From: Methylomonas sp.
GTDB taxonomy: Bacteria > Pseudomonadota > Gammaproteobacteria > Methylococcales > Methylomonadaceae
Length of the DNA stretch: 64,000 bases
NCBI GenBank assembly: GCA_002929135.1
Contig: PESC01000012.1
Span: 28,917 to 92,916, forward strand
Direction of reading: 5' to 3'
In this document: positions 19,078 to 27,084 of the stretch, piece by piece
Position numbering within the stretch: position 1 is the stretch's first letter
How the letters are laid out: each line of letters starts with the position of its first letter
Notes under the pieces: generated by a model
Seen by the model: the letters and a program-made list of their open reading frames with translations, nothing else
Databases searched by the model: none
What the model was told of the DNA's origin: nothing
Translations under genes and position numbers: made by a program

Positions 19078-19812
19078 CTATGCAGCAACCACGGCTTGCA
19101 GCAGTTTTAGTGCGCGGGCCATGCCGATCTGCAAATTCTTTTCGATTTCCGCCATGGTGATCTCACCATCGACGATACCGGCTGCCCAGTTGGCAACTAC
19201 AGAAATGTTGGCGTAGGCCATGCCCAGCTCACGCGCCAGTGCGGCTTCCGGCATGCCGGTCATGCCGACCAGGTCGCAACCGTCGCGTTTCAGGCGGCGG
19301 ATTTCGGCGATGGTTTCCAGCCTAGGGCCTTGGGTGCAGCCATAGGTGGCGGTTTCGACGAGGTTGAAATCCAGCCCCTGCGCGGCGGCGATGATGCGTT
19401 GGCGCAAGGCGGGAGTGTAGGGTTCGGTGAAGTCGATGTGGGTGACGTGTTCCAGCGCGTCGGCGAAGAACGTATGTTCCCGGCCATAGCTGTAATCGAT
19501 GATCTGGTCGGGTATGGCGATTTGCGCCGGCGCCATGGCCTCGGTAATGCCGCCCACCGCCGCAACGCCGATGATGTCGGTTGCGCCCAGGTGTTTCAGA
19601 CCCCAGATGTTGGCGCGGTAATTGAGCTTGTGCGGCGGCAAGCGATGCGGGTTGCCGTGCCGTGCCAGGAAAATCAGGCGCTGGCCGTTCAATTCGCCGA
19701 TGACATACGGCGCCGACGGTTCGCCATACGGCGTGGCAAGGCATTGTTCGCCGCTGAGGGTCAGTTCACTGATTTGATTCAGGCCGGTGCCGCCGATGAT
19801 GGCCAGTGTCAT
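19078..19812 (-). CDS. S-methyl-5'-thioinosine phosphorylase (MTAP/PNP family)
   Basis: The 244-residue protein begins MTLAIIGGTGLNQISEL and has the phosphate and nucleoside site motifs FLARHGNPHRLPPHKLNYRAN, then GPRLETIAEIR and LVGMTGMPEAALARELGM. The length and pattern fit the Pseudomonas-type MTI phosphorylase, which cleaves methylthioinosine to hypoxanthine and methylthioribose-1-phosphate. Methylthioadenosine phosphorylase is the alternative. The ATG at 19810-19812 overlaps the hpt stop (ATGA); the ORF-track start lies inside hpt. Hypoxanthine produced here is the substrate of the neighbouring Hpt. Confidence 0.85.
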   Translation of the reverse strand: MTLAIIGGTGLNQISELTLSGEQCLATPYGEPSAPYVIGELNGQRLIFLARHGNPHRLPPHKLNYRANIWGLKHLGATDIIGVAAVGGITEAMAPAQIAIPDQIIDYSYGREHTFFADALEHVTHIDFTEPYTPALRQRIIAAAQGLDFNLVETATYGCTQGPRLETIAEIRRLKRDGCDLVGMTGMPEAALARELGMAYANISVVANWAAGIVDGEITMAEIEKNLQIGMARALKLLQAVVAA

Positions 19813-20369
19813 GAGGTTTCCTTGCAGGCATAAATGCCTGCCGCGTTGCGCAGGTAGTTTTTGTAGTCCATGCCGTAACCGAACAGGTAATGGTTTTCTA
19901 CTGGCAAGCCGACGAAATCGGCGGCGATGGGCTTGGCGTGTTCCAGCATCTTGTCGAGCAGGACAGCGGTATAGACCGATGCCGCGCCTTGCGCCTTGCA
20001 CCAGTCGACGATGGCTTTCAGGGTGTGGCCTTCATCGAGGATGTCGTCGACGATCAGAAGGTTGCGGTCTTGCAACGGTGTCGTCGGCTGGAACAGCCAG
20101 TGGATGTCTTGCCCCGTGGTACTGCCGCGATAGCGCGAGGCGTGCAGGCTGTCGAGCATCAAAGGAAAACTCAGGCGCGGCAGCAACTGGCCAGCCACGA
20201 TGATGCCGCCGTTGATGACGCACAGCACCAGCGGGTTGGCATCGGCCAGGCGCTCGTTGATGGCGCAAGCCATGCGATCGAGTGCGGTGTTGACCTGATT
20301 CTGGTCGTAGAGCAAACGGGCGGTTTGCGCAACCTGGTCGATTTCCTCAAGGTTGATTTTGTCAAGCAT
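19809..20369 (-). CDS. hpt: hypoxanthine(-guanine) phosphoribosyltransferase
   Basis: The 186-residue protein begins MLDKINLEEIDQVAQTA and contains the PRPP-binding loop NLLIVDDILDEGHTL typical of type I phosphoribosyltransferases. It converts hypoxanthine (and often guanine) to the nucleotide. It overlaps nagZ by eight bases and the MTI phosphorylase by four, so three salvage and recycling genes are translationally linked. The ORF-track start at 20660 is inside nagZ; ATG 20367-20369 gives the family N-terminus. Confidence 0.9.
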   Translation of the reverse strand: MLDKINLEEIDQVAQTARLLYDQNQVNTALDRMACAINERLADANPLVLCVINGGIIVAGQLLPRLSFPLMLDSLHASRYRGSTTGQDIHWLFQPTTPLQDRNLLIVDDILDEGHTLKAIVDWCKAQGAASVYTAVLLDKMLEHAKPIAADFVGLPVENHYLFGYGMDYKNYLRNAAGIYACKETS

Positions 20370-21378
20370 GGCTGTCGTGAAGTTGTTGAATGTGGTTGGC
20401 AATGCGTTGCCAGTCGTCTGAAGCCAGCAAGTCCTGGCGATCGAAGCGGGCCTTGCCCAGCATGTTGGCCAGGCGGCGCTGGCGATGGTTGGCGGGCTTG
20501 CGCGGCAATTGCTCCAGCACTTGTTCGGCAGCCTGCGGGTGGTTGCAAACCAGCAGCATGTCGCAACCAGCTTCCTGCGCGGCCAGGGCGCGATCGAGGT
20601 AGCCGCCGACACAGGCGGCGCCTGCCATGCTGAGGTCGTCGCTGAAAATGGCACCGTCAAAGCCTAGTTCCCGGCGCAGTATGTCTTGCAACCAGACGCC
20701 GGAAAATCCGGCGGGCAGATCATCGACCGCCGGGTAAACCACATGCGCGGGCATGACGGCTTCCAGGCCATCGGCTATCAAGGTTTTGAACGGCAGTAAA
20801 TCCTGGGTGCGAATGTCGTCCAGGCTGCGCTCGTCGATCGGCAGTGTCAGGTGCGAATCCAGCGCCACCGCGCCATGGCCGGGGAAATGCTTGCCGGTTG
20901 CCGCCATGCCTGCCCGGCGCATGCCTTGGGCGAAAGCCGCAGCCAGGCGGGCGGCGGTCGGGCTGTCTTGCGAAAACGAGCGATCACCGATGATTTCGCT
21001 GACACCGCAATCGACATCCAGCACCGGCGCAAAGCTGAAATCGACATCGACCGTGCGCAATTCTGCCGCCATCAGCCAGCCGGCGTCTTCGGCAAGGCCG
21101 GGTTGTTCGGCATAGGCCGCAGCAGGCGGCAACCGGGTAAAGCCATGCTGGAAACGTTGAACGCGCCCACCTTCCTGATCGACTGCGATCAAAATATCGC
21201 CTTGTCGGGTTTTGCGGATGGCTTCGATCAAAGCTTGAACTTGTGCCGGATCGTGGAAATTGCGGGCGAACAGAATCAGGGCGCCGGTGTTGGGATGGCG
21301 GATTTTTTCCTTGTCCAGGGCGGATAATTCATGACCCTGAATGTCGATCATGACCGGGCCGATTGTGGGGGTTCTCAT
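20362..21378 (-). CDS. nagZ: beta-N-acetylhexosaminidase NagZ
   Basis: NagZ removes GlcNAc from anhydro-muropeptides in the cytoplasm, a central step of peptidoglycan recycling. The glycoside hydrolase family 3 signatures IAVDQEGGRVQR, then GKHFPGHGAVALDSH with the catalytic-loop histidine, and FSDDLSMAGA with the nucleophilic aspartate are intact. The length of 338 residues is normal. It is the first gene of an overlapping nagZ-hpt-MTI phosphorylase operon, and its GlcNAc and MurNAc products feed the AmgK-MurU route at 7-8.7 kb. Confidence 0.95.
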   Translation of the reverse strand: MRTPTIGPVMIDIQGHELSALDKEKIRHPNTGALILFARNFHDPAQVQALIEAIRKTRQGDILIAVDQEGGRVQRFQHGFTRLPPAAAYAEQPGLAEDAGWLMAAELRTVDVDFSFAPVLDVDCGVSEIIGDRSFSQDSPTAARLAAAFAQGMRRAGMAATGKHFPGHGAVALDSHLTLPIDERSLDDIRTQDLLPFKTLIADGLEAVMPAHVVYPAVDDLPAGFSGVWLQDILRRELGFDGAIFSDDLSMAGAACVGGYLDRALAAQEAGCDMLLVCNHPQAAEQVLEQLPRKPANHRQRRLANMLGKARFDRQDLLASDDWQRIANHIQQLHDSHA

Positions 21379-21416
21379 GAGTGCTAAAAACAGAAAATCG
21401 AATATATTTGGTGTTT

Positions 21417-21467
21417 CATAAGTTCCTGGCTGAGACGGCTCTGAGCTAGACTGTGCAAGAACTTATG
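21417..21467. promoter_or_regulatory. spaced inverted repeat upstream of the FliL-like gene
   Basis: CATAAGTTC and GAACTTATG are perfect 9-bp arms 33 bases apart in the divergent gap between nagZ and the FliL-like gene. They could form an operator pair or a cruciform; no T-run supports termination. Function is inferred from symmetry alone. Confidence 0.35.
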
Positions 21468-21518
21468 GGAAAAAACAATACTGCCAAAAGTTGTCAATCC
21501 ATTATATGAGGAATCATC

Positions 21519-21923
21519 GTGCGAAACGTCGTTATGTTGCTTGCCCTGCTGATGTTACCGGTTACCGTCTGGGCCAATTCCGAGAAAAAGGCTGATGAAA
21601 GCGCCGGGCCTGTTTTGGAATATGTCGAAATGAGTCCCAAGTTCACGGTCAATCTGGCGGAGCCGAAAAAATACCTGTTGCTGAATGTGCAATTGCTGGT
21701 CGAAGGTGCCGAGCATGTCGAAAAAGTCAAAAAACACATGCCGGTGCTGCGCCATGAAATGATCATGATGCTGAGCGGCATGCATGCGGCTGACCTGCAA
21801 ACCATGGAACAACGCGAAGCTTTGCGTCTGAAAACCAAACAGCTGATGACCGATTTGCTGACCAAACTCCAGAACAGCGATGGTTTTCGCGACGTGTTCT
21901 TTTCCGAGTTCCTGGTGAATTGA
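21519..21923 (+). CDS. FliL-like flagellar basal-body-associated family protein
   Basis: The 134-residue protein has an N-terminal hydrophobic segment ending in WAN, which may be a cleavable signal or an anchor. The FliL core follows: FTVNLAEPKKYLLLNVQLLV, the helical MPVLRHEMIMMLSG, and the terminal DVFFSEFLVN that matches the FliL ending. No flagellar genes are nearby, so it is probably a FliL paralogue with a separate envelope role rather than the stator-associated protein. The GTG start has GAGGA upstream. Confidence 0.75.
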   Translation: MRNVVMLLALLMLPVTVWANSEKKADESAGPVLEYVEMSPKFTVNLAEPKKYLLLNVQLLVEGAEHVEKVKKHMPVLRHEMIMMLSGMHAADLQTMEQREALRLKTKQLMTDLLTKLQNSDGFRDVFFSEFLVN

Positions 21924-21943
21924 ACGGTTCTGGGTGAATGACC

Positions 21944-21978
21944 GCGTTCGTTCCTGCGGTTTCCGTGGGAGCGAACGG
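21944..21978. repeat. single palindromic unit related to the dispersed repeat
   Basis: GCGTTCGTTCCTGCGGTTTCCGTGGGAGCGAACGGC is an imperfect palindrome. Its core shares GGTTTCCGTGGGA with the units at 18.96 and 44.63 kb. It follows the FliL-like gene by about 20 bases and could also serve as its transcript end. Confidence 0.5.
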
Positions 21979-22103
21979 CCTGACTTACCGCCGTACAGAT
22001 TTTCGTTTTGAATGAAATCGGTCTTTTTCGAAACCGATAATTCTGCTTAAATGCCGCGCTGGCCGTCGGGCCTACTTGTCCGTAACTTCTGCCCCTGATC
22101 GCT

Positions 22104-23390
22104 GTGTCGAAACTCAAGTCCAGTCTGCTTTCGCTCGTTGTCTTGCTTCTTTTCTGCCAATCGACCTATGCCCGTTATGCGGCCATCGTGGTCGATGTCG
22201 AAACGGGGCGCGTGGTTCATGAGGTTGAATCCACCCATCGCTGGTACCCTGCCTCGCTGACTAAAGTCATGACGGTTTACATGACGTTGGTGGCCATCGA
22301 GTCGGGGCATTTGCAACTCGATGACATGCTGACGGTATCGCGTCATGCCGCATTGCAACCCAATTCAAAACTGGGGTTGGTACAGGGGCAGCGCATCAGC
22401 GTCGAAAACGCCATCAAGGCGGTGACGACGCGCTCTGCCAACGATGCCGCCGTGGTACTGGCCGAACGTCTGGGCGGCACGGAAGGCAATTTCGCCGCGA
22501 TGATGACCCGGCAGGCACACAGCCTGGGCATGTACAACAGCGCATTCCGCAATGCCAGCGGTTTGCCGGATGAAGGCCAGATCAGCAGCGCCCGCGACCT
22601 GGCTGTGTTGTCCACGGCCTTGATTCGCAACTTTCCCCGGCATTACCACTATTTCTCGCTGACCGAATTTGCCTACAAGGGCCGCGTGTTGCCCAACACC
22701 AATAAGATTCTGAAAACCTACCCTGATGCCGACGGCTTGAAAACCGGGTTTACCTGTGGTTCCGGTTACAACCTGATTGCATCGGCAAAGCGTAACGGTC
22801 ATCGCCTGGTTGCGGTGCTGTTGGGGGGGCACAGCAGCGCCGAACGGTTCAACCAGATGGGTAATCTGCTCGATCTGGGATTCGAAAAAACCGCTGCTGG
22901 CAATCTGGGTGTGCCGTTGGTTCAGTTGCACGACAATAATGTCGAACCGCCGCCGTTTCAGTTGGCGTTCAATCGCTGCGCCGGCAGCGCCGAGCAAATG
23001 GGTGCCGACATTGATCATGGCGAGCGCCATGCCGCCATCCACATCAAGCCGGATCACCCTGGCCCACGTCTGCAACAGGTGGCGGTCAAGCCTGCCAAAC
23101 ATCGCCCCCCCCCCACCCGATCAAGCCGAGCCAGCAAGCACACCGGTGACAAATGGGCGGTCATGCTCGGCGACCAGACCCGCAAAGTGGATGCCGACGC
23201 CAAGCTGAGCCAGACTCGTCGGCACCTCGGGGTGCTGGCCAAAACCGGACAACCCCGCGTTGTCGGCCATAAAGTCAAGGGCAAACAGGTGTGGCGCACC
23301 TTGTGGACCGGATTGGCACAATCCGAAGCCAGCAGTTTCTGCAAGAAGCTGCGCACCAAAAATCAGGATTGCACCGTCTTGCCGGGTTGA
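22104..23390 (+). CDS. D-alanyl-D-alanine carboxypeptidase (class C PBP) with a SPOR-like C-terminal region
   Basis: A signal peptide is followed by the penicillin-binding catalytic triad motifs SLTK (residues about 51-54), SAN (about 112-114) and KTG (about 213-215), so the D,D-carboxypeptidase domain should be active. Residues about 280-345 form a low-complexity His/Pro/Lys-rich linker. The last 80 residues (from DKWAVMLGD to CKKLRTKNQDC) resemble a SPOR domain, which binds denuded glycan at division sites. The linker is encoded partly by a run of ten C residues. The GTG start at 22104 lacks a clear ribosome binding site. Confidence 0.9.
   Translation: MSKLKSSLLSLVVLLLFCQSTYARYAAIVVDVETGRVVHEVESTHRWYPASLTKVMTVYMTLVAIESGHLQLDDMLTVSRHAALQPNSKLGLVQGQRISVENAIKAVTTRSANDAAVVLAERLGGTEGNFAAMMTRQAHSLGMYNSAFRNASGLPDEGQISSARDLAVLSTALIRNFPRHYHYFSLTEFAYKGRVLPNTNKILKTYPDADGLKTGFTCGSGYNLIASAKRNGHRLVAVLLGGHSSAERFNQMGNLLDLGFEKTAAGNLGVPLVQLHDNNVEPPPFQLAFNRCAGSAEQMGADIDHGERHAAIHIKPDHPGPRLQQVAVKPAKHRPPPTRSSRASKHTGDKWAVMLGDQTRKVDADAKLSQTRRHLGVLAKTGQPRVVGHKVKGKQVWRTLWTGLAQSEASSFCKKLRTKNQDCTVLPG
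23105..23114. repeat. 10-C homopolymer tract inside the carboxypeptidase gene
   Basis: Ten consecutive C residues encode part of HRPPPTR between the catalytic and the SPOR-like regions. Slippage by one or two bases would shift frame and remove the C-terminal region while leaving the catalytic domain whole. Confidence 0.9.
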
Positions 23391-23412
23391 TGCGGCTGAC
23401 AGCGCTTGGCTG

Positions 23413-23619
23413 TCAGTAATGTGGTGGCCGCTCGGCCACGATCTCGACGTCCTGTTTGGCCAGTGCCAGACTTTTGATTTTTTCGTTCAATACCTTGCAG
23501 GTTTCCTCAAGTTTTCCCAGTTGTTTTTGCTGCTTGGCAACGACTACGTTCAAGGCCTGGATCAGGTCTTCCTGGTAGGCCAGTTTGATTTCCAGTTCGA
23601 TGATGCGGTTTTCGGTCAT
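23413..23619 (-). CDS. slyX: SlyX family protein
   Basis: This small acidic coiled-coil protein (68 residues) begins MTENRIIELEIKLAYQEDLIQALN, the SlyX pattern, and ends in a proline-rich PPHY tail as in E. coli SlyX. The start at 23619 has AAGGCG seven bases upstream; the ORF-track start 39 bases further out adds unrelated residues. The function of SlyX is not settled. Confidence 0.88.
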   Translation of the reverse strand: MTENRIIELEIKLAYQEDLIQALNVVVAKQQKQLGKLEETCKVLNEKIKSLALAKQDVEIVAERPPHY

Positions 23620-23745
23620 GAATTCGCCTTGGATTTGCTTGCTTGCGTGATTTAACAAAACCGTACGTTGACGGGATTTTGAGGCGAATGCGCCGGAAAA
23701 ACCGGGCTATGATAGCGCCGGAACCCATTTTTGCGAGGTGTAGCG

Positions 23746-24048
23746 ATGGCAACGATCACAGACCCGGTCATAGGTCGCTGGTACAAAGACTTCGAAAACG
23801 ATTTGACATTCACGGTGGTGGCGCTCGAAGGCGATAACGAATCGATAGCCGTGCAATACGCCAACGGCGACCTCGGCGAGTACGACAACGAGACCTGGTA
23901 TGCCTCGACCTTTGATTACATCGAAGATCCGGACGATTGGAGTGCGCCGTTCGACGATCTCGAAACCGATGATCTGGGGCATTCCGACCCCGACCGCCAC
24001 GTCCGCCCCGATCAGGATGGCATGGACTTATCGAATTTTTTGGACTGA
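23746..24048 (+). CDS. DUF6763 family small acidic protein
   Basis: The roughly 100-residue protein begins MATITDPVIGRWYKDFEND and contains VQYANGDLGEYDNETW and DWSAPFDDLETDDLG, a pattern I recognise from the DUF6763 family found mainly in Gammaproteobacteria. It is strongly acidic and has no signal or membrane segment. The ATG at 23746 follows GAGGTGTAGCG. Function unknown. Confidence 0.7.
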   Translation: MATITDPVIGRWYKDFENDLTFTVVALEGDNESIAVQYANGDLGEYDNETWYASTFDYIEDPDDWSAPFDDLETDDLGHSDPDRHVRPDQDGMDLSNFLD

Positions 24049-24058
24049 GTTATATTTT

Positions 24059-24907
24059 ATGAAAATGACGCCACAACAATTCCTGGATTGGGAATCGAAA
24101 AGCATCACCTTGCTGGCCATGTCCGGCGCGGGGAAAACCACATTGTCGAACAAGCTGCCCAAAGACAAGTGGTTTCATTATTCCGGCGATTACCGCATCG
24201 GCACCAAGTATCTGGAAGAACCCATACTCGACAACATCAAACAGCAAGCCATGGGCGTGCCGTTTCTGCGCGATTTATTCAAATCGGATTCGATCTACAT
24301 TTGCAGCAACATCACGGTCGACAATCTGGCGCCGGTGGCCAGTTTTCTGGGCAAGATCGGCGATCCGGCACAAGGCGGGCTGACGCTGGCGGAGTTCAAA
24401 CGTCGCCAATGGCTGCACCGCCAGGCCGAGATCGCGGCGATGAATGACGTGCCCGAGTTCATCCACAAGGCCGAGGATATTTACGGCTACAAACATTTCA
24501 TCAACGATGCCGGTGGCAGCGTCTGCGAGCTGGATTGCCCCGAGGTGATCGAAACCCTGGCCCGCCATACGCTGATCGTTTACATCAAGATTCCCCCCAA
24601 CCTGGAACAAACTCTTATCGATCGTGCCCGCAAGGAACCCAAACCTTTGTATTACCGACCGGAATTCGTCGATGAAAAACTGGCGAATTTCATGCGGGAA
24701 CGTGGCTACTCATCAACTGACCAGATTGCCCCCGACGATTTCGTCGCCTGGGTATTTCCCGAGCTGTTTAGGGCCAGAGTGCCGCGCTACGAGGCCATCG
24801 CGGCGCAACACGGTTACATCATCGACGGCGACGCCGCTGCGCGGGTGCAAAACGAAGCCCAATTCATTCAACTGATTGCCGACGCCATTGCCCGGCAAAC
24901 GTCTTGA
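24059..24907 (+). CDS. P-loop nucleotide-binding protein of unknown function
   Basis: The 282-residue protein has an early Walker A motif (AMSGAGKTTLSNKLP) like a small kinase. It also has YICSNITVDNLAPVASFLG and ELDCPEVIETLARHTLIVYIKIP, which resembles a kinase-type Walker B and strand. It is conserved as an unnamed ATPase in related bacteria as far as I can judge. It begins 10 bases after the DUF6763 gene and ends 13 bases before metA, suggesting one operon. A nucleotide or metabolite kinase is possible but unproven. Confidence 0.7.
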   Translation: MKMTPQQFLDWESKSITLLAMSGAGKTTLSNKLPKDKWFHYSGDYRIGTKYLEEPILDNIKQQAMGVPFLRDLFKSDSIYICSNITVDNLAPVASFLGKIGDPAQGGLTLAEFKRRQWLHRQAEIAAMNDVPEFIHKAEDIYGYKHFINDAGGSVCELDCPEVIETLARHTLIVYIKIPPNLEQTLIDRARKEPKPLYYRPEFVDEKLANFMRERGYSSTDQIAPDDFVAWVFPELFRARVPRYEAIAAQHGYIIDGDAAARVQNEAQFIQLIADAIARQTS

Positions 24908-24920
24908 CCGGGCGGTATCG

Positions 24921-25985
24921 ATGCCCTTAGTTGCTCATACCGATTTACCCACGTTTTCCCGCCTGAAAGACGAAGGCGAAGATGTTTTGTCACAGAAGCG
25001 CGCCAGTCAGCAGTCGATCCGCGAATTGCACATCGGTTTGCTGAACATCATGCCCGATGCCGCGCTGGAAGCCACCGAACGCCAGTTCTTCCGCCTGGTC
25101 GGCGCCTGTAACCAGATAGCCCAGTTTCACGTTCACCCGTTCACCATAGCGGGCATGGAGCGCGGCGAAGTCGCGCAAGCCCACATCGATCGATACTACG
25201 AGCCATTCGAACAAATCCGCCGCGAAGGTCTCGATGCCTTGATCATCAGCGGTGCCAACGTCACCCACGACCACCTGCAAGACGAAGCCTTCTGGCCACC
25301 GTTGATCGAGGTATTCGATTGGGCCAGGCTGAATGTCACCTCGACGCTGTGTTCGTGTCTGGCCACCCATGCTTTTATTCAACATTATTATGGTGTCGAG
25401 CGTACACGGCTGCCCGCCAAGCGTTGGGGCGTGTTTTCCCACAAAGTAGTCGACCGTCTGCACCCGCTGGTTGCCGAAACCAATAGCCGTTTCGACGTGC
25501 CGCACTCGCGTTTCAATGAAGTGTTTCAGGCCGACATGGAAAAACACGGTTTGCGAGTTCTGGTGGCTTCGGAAGACGCCGGTGTGCATCTGGCGGTGAG
25601 TCCCGACGGCTTCAGAATCGTGTTTTTCCAGGGCCATCCGGAATACGACGACATCAGTTTGCTGAAGGAATACAAGCGCGAAGTCATGCGTTTTCATAAT
25701 GGCGAACGCGATGACTACCCGCCGTTTCCCGAGCACTACTTCGATAGCGCCTGCCAAGGACTGCTGAACCATTATGCCGACGAAGTCAAAGCCGCCAGGG
25801 CAGGGCGTCTACCGCTGCCAGCCATGCCAGAGGCAGACATCCTGCCGCATCTCGACATCACCTGGCGCGATTCCGCCAAAGCTGTGTTCAACAACTGGCT
25901 GGGTAAGATTTACCAGATCACCAACGAAGATCGCCGTCTGCCGTTCATGGATAATGTCGACCCAGACAACCCGCTGGGGCTTTGA
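24921..25985 (+). CDS. metA: homoserine O-succinyltransferase, MetA family
   Basis: The glutamine-amidotransferase-like fold of MetA is clear: LHIGLLNIMPDAALEATERQF, then LIISGANVTH and FFQGHPEYDD with the catalytic-loop histidine. The nucleophile region reads TLCSCLATHAFIQ rather than the E. coli-type ICWGAQAA, placing it in the betaproteobacterial/Thiobacillus-like branch. It activates homoserine with an acyl-CoA for methionine synthesis. Succinyl rather than acetyl specificity is inferred from the family branch. The ATG at 24921 is chosen as the first that yields a family-like N-terminus. Confidence 0.88.
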   Translation: MPLVAHTDLPTFSRLKDEGEDVLSQKRASQQSIRELHIGLLNIMPDAALEATERQFFRLVGACNQIAQFHVHPFTIAGMERGEVAQAHIDRYYEPFEQIRREGLDALIISGANVTHDHLQDEAFWPPLIEVFDWARLNVTSTLCSCLATHAFIQHYYGVERTRLPAKRWGVFSHKVVDRLHPLVAETNSRFDVPHSRFNEVFQADMEKHGLRVLVASEDAGVHLAVSPDGFRIVFFQGHPEYDDISLLKEYKREVMRFHNGERDDYPPFPEHYFDSACQGLLNHYADEVKAARAGRLPLPAMPEADILPHLDITWRDSAKAVFNNWLGKIYQITNEDRRLPFMDNVDPDNPLGL

Positions 25986-26450
25986 ATGCACACGTTTTTT
26001 CTCAGCCAGGCCATTGCGCTGGCGACAGCTAACGTCGCCGACGGCGGCGGGCCGTTCGGAGCGCTGATTGTCAGGGATGGCAAAGTGATTGCCGCCAGCG
26101 GCAACCGGGTTACGGCTCGGCTCGACCCGACCGCCCACGCCGAAATCATGGCCATACGCGCGGCGTGCCAAGTCTTGCAGGATTTTCAGTTGACCGATTG
26201 CGTGCTTTACAGCAGTTGCGAACCCTGCCCGATGTGTCTGGGAGCGATTTACTGGTCGCGGCTGCGCGAGGTCTATTTCGCCTGCAACCGCTTCGACGCC
26301 GCCAAGGCCGGGTTTGACGATGGTTTCATCTACGACGAAATCCCTCTGGCCCCGGAGCATAGAAAAATTGCCATGCACGGCCTGAACATCGCCGATGCCT
26401 TGTCGCCGTTCCAGGCCTGGTACCAGCTTGGCGATAAAACGCCTTATTGA
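25986..26450 (+). CDS. nucleoside/guanine deaminase-like zinc enzyme
   Basis: This cytidine-deaminase-fold protein of 154 residues has the zinc motifs HAEIMAIR and PCPMCLGAIYW, with the proton-shuttling glutamate of HAE. The flanks (NRVTARLDPTAHAEI, then the C-terminal half) are closest to bacterial GuaD-type guanine deaminases rather than the tRNA adenosine deaminase TadA. It starts directly at the metA stop (TGAATG). Guanine deamination to xanthine is the most likely activity. Confidence 0.82.
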   Translation: MHTFFLSQAIALATANVADGGGPFGALIVRDGKVIAASGNRVTARLDPTAHAEIMAIRAACQVLQDFQLTDCVLYSSCEPCPMCLGAIYWSRLREVYFACNRFDAAKAGFDDGFIYDEIPLAPEHRKIAMHGLNIADALSPFQAWYQLGDKTPY

Positions 26451-26489
26451 GGAAAGCGTTGGGGATTGCCGTCTTGTTGCAATGTTTAC

Positions 26490-26705
26490 CGTGCCGAATC
26501 AGACATGTAGCACTGGCAAACAGCAGCGCTACGGGGTGGGGGAGCTGACCGAGGGCATGATTAAGCAGTATCTGGAGCATCATTTCGAGCCGGATTTGGT
26601 AGCGACTTCAAGGTGGAATCTTAGACGCGACGTTCAGCCGTCACGTATCCGGTCTTTCAGACCGTTACTCAAACCCACCGGCTTTAGCCGGTGGTCGTTT
26701 AGTTG
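26490..26705 (+). mobile_element. remnant of an IS200/IS605-like element (transposase 3' end plus right-end hairpin)
   Basis: One frame reads QQRYGVGELTEGMIKQYLEHHFEPD, which resembles the C-terminal end of small HUH (TnpA-type) transposases. The catalytic part is absent. About 100 bases on, GGTCTTTCAGACC and then CCACCGGCTTTAGCCGGTGG form hairpins of the kind found at IS200/IS605 ends. The piece lies between the deaminase gene and the B12 riboswitch promoter, so an insertion has decayed there. The family call is tentative because only the tail is left. Confidence 0.45.
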
Positions 26706-26730
26706 CTCTCTACATGGACAAGACTTCTAC

Positions 26731-26759
26731 TTGCCTTTATCGAATCGAACATCTACCAT
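26731..26759 (+). promoter_or_regulatory. putative promoter of the B12 riboswitch-btuB transcript
   Basis: TTGCCT (26731-26736) and TACCAT (26754-26759) are separated by 17 bases, just upstream of the first conserved riboswitch element. Both hexamers are only partial matches to the consensus. Confidence 0.45.
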
Positions 26760-26771
26760 GCGCCCCTCTTT

Positions 26772-26958
26772 CTGGTGGCCGAGTCGTGACGACTCGACTT
26801 AAACAGGAAGTCGGTGCGGCGCTGTGCCAACAGTGCCCATGCCGACGCTGCCCCCGCAACGGTAGATAAGTCAAGAACGGTGAACACGCCACTGTGCATT
26901 TGCATGGGAAGGCCACCGCTTCCGGCCACAAGCCGCTTATAAGTCCGGAGACTGGCCC
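26772..26958 (+). ncRNA. cobalamin riboswitch
   Basis: The conserved aptamer elements occur in order: CAGGAAGTCGGTG, the core GCTGCCCCCGCAACGGTA (26847-26864), CACGCCACTGTGC, GGGAAGGC, and the B12 box GCCGCTTATAAGTCCGGAGAC. The element precedes btuB by about 125 bases. It should sense adenosylcobalamin and repress the btuB-btuM-cbiB genes when B12 is plentiful. The expression platform between the aptamer and the btuB ribosome binding site was not resolved. Confidence 0.93.
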
Positions 26959-27084
26959 GAAAGATCATCCAGGACAGCGGTGGGCTGTTGCCGGGAGGGT
27001 CGTCGCCCGTCTTCGTCTTTTCTCGTCATCCTCATTCTGCTGTCGCCAATCAACCCTTGATGCGCGGTGGGCGCAGAGGACAGC

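Noticed and set aside
22819-22829. run of seven G residues in the carboxypeptidase gene as a second slippage site
   Set aside because: The run is too short to be a convincing phase-variation tract, and a shift there would destroy the catalytic domain.
24059-24907. P-loop gene as a possible antiviral or toxin kinase
   Set aside because: It sits in a housekeeping run with metA and a deaminase, has no antitoxin-like partner, and appears to be a generally conserved protein.
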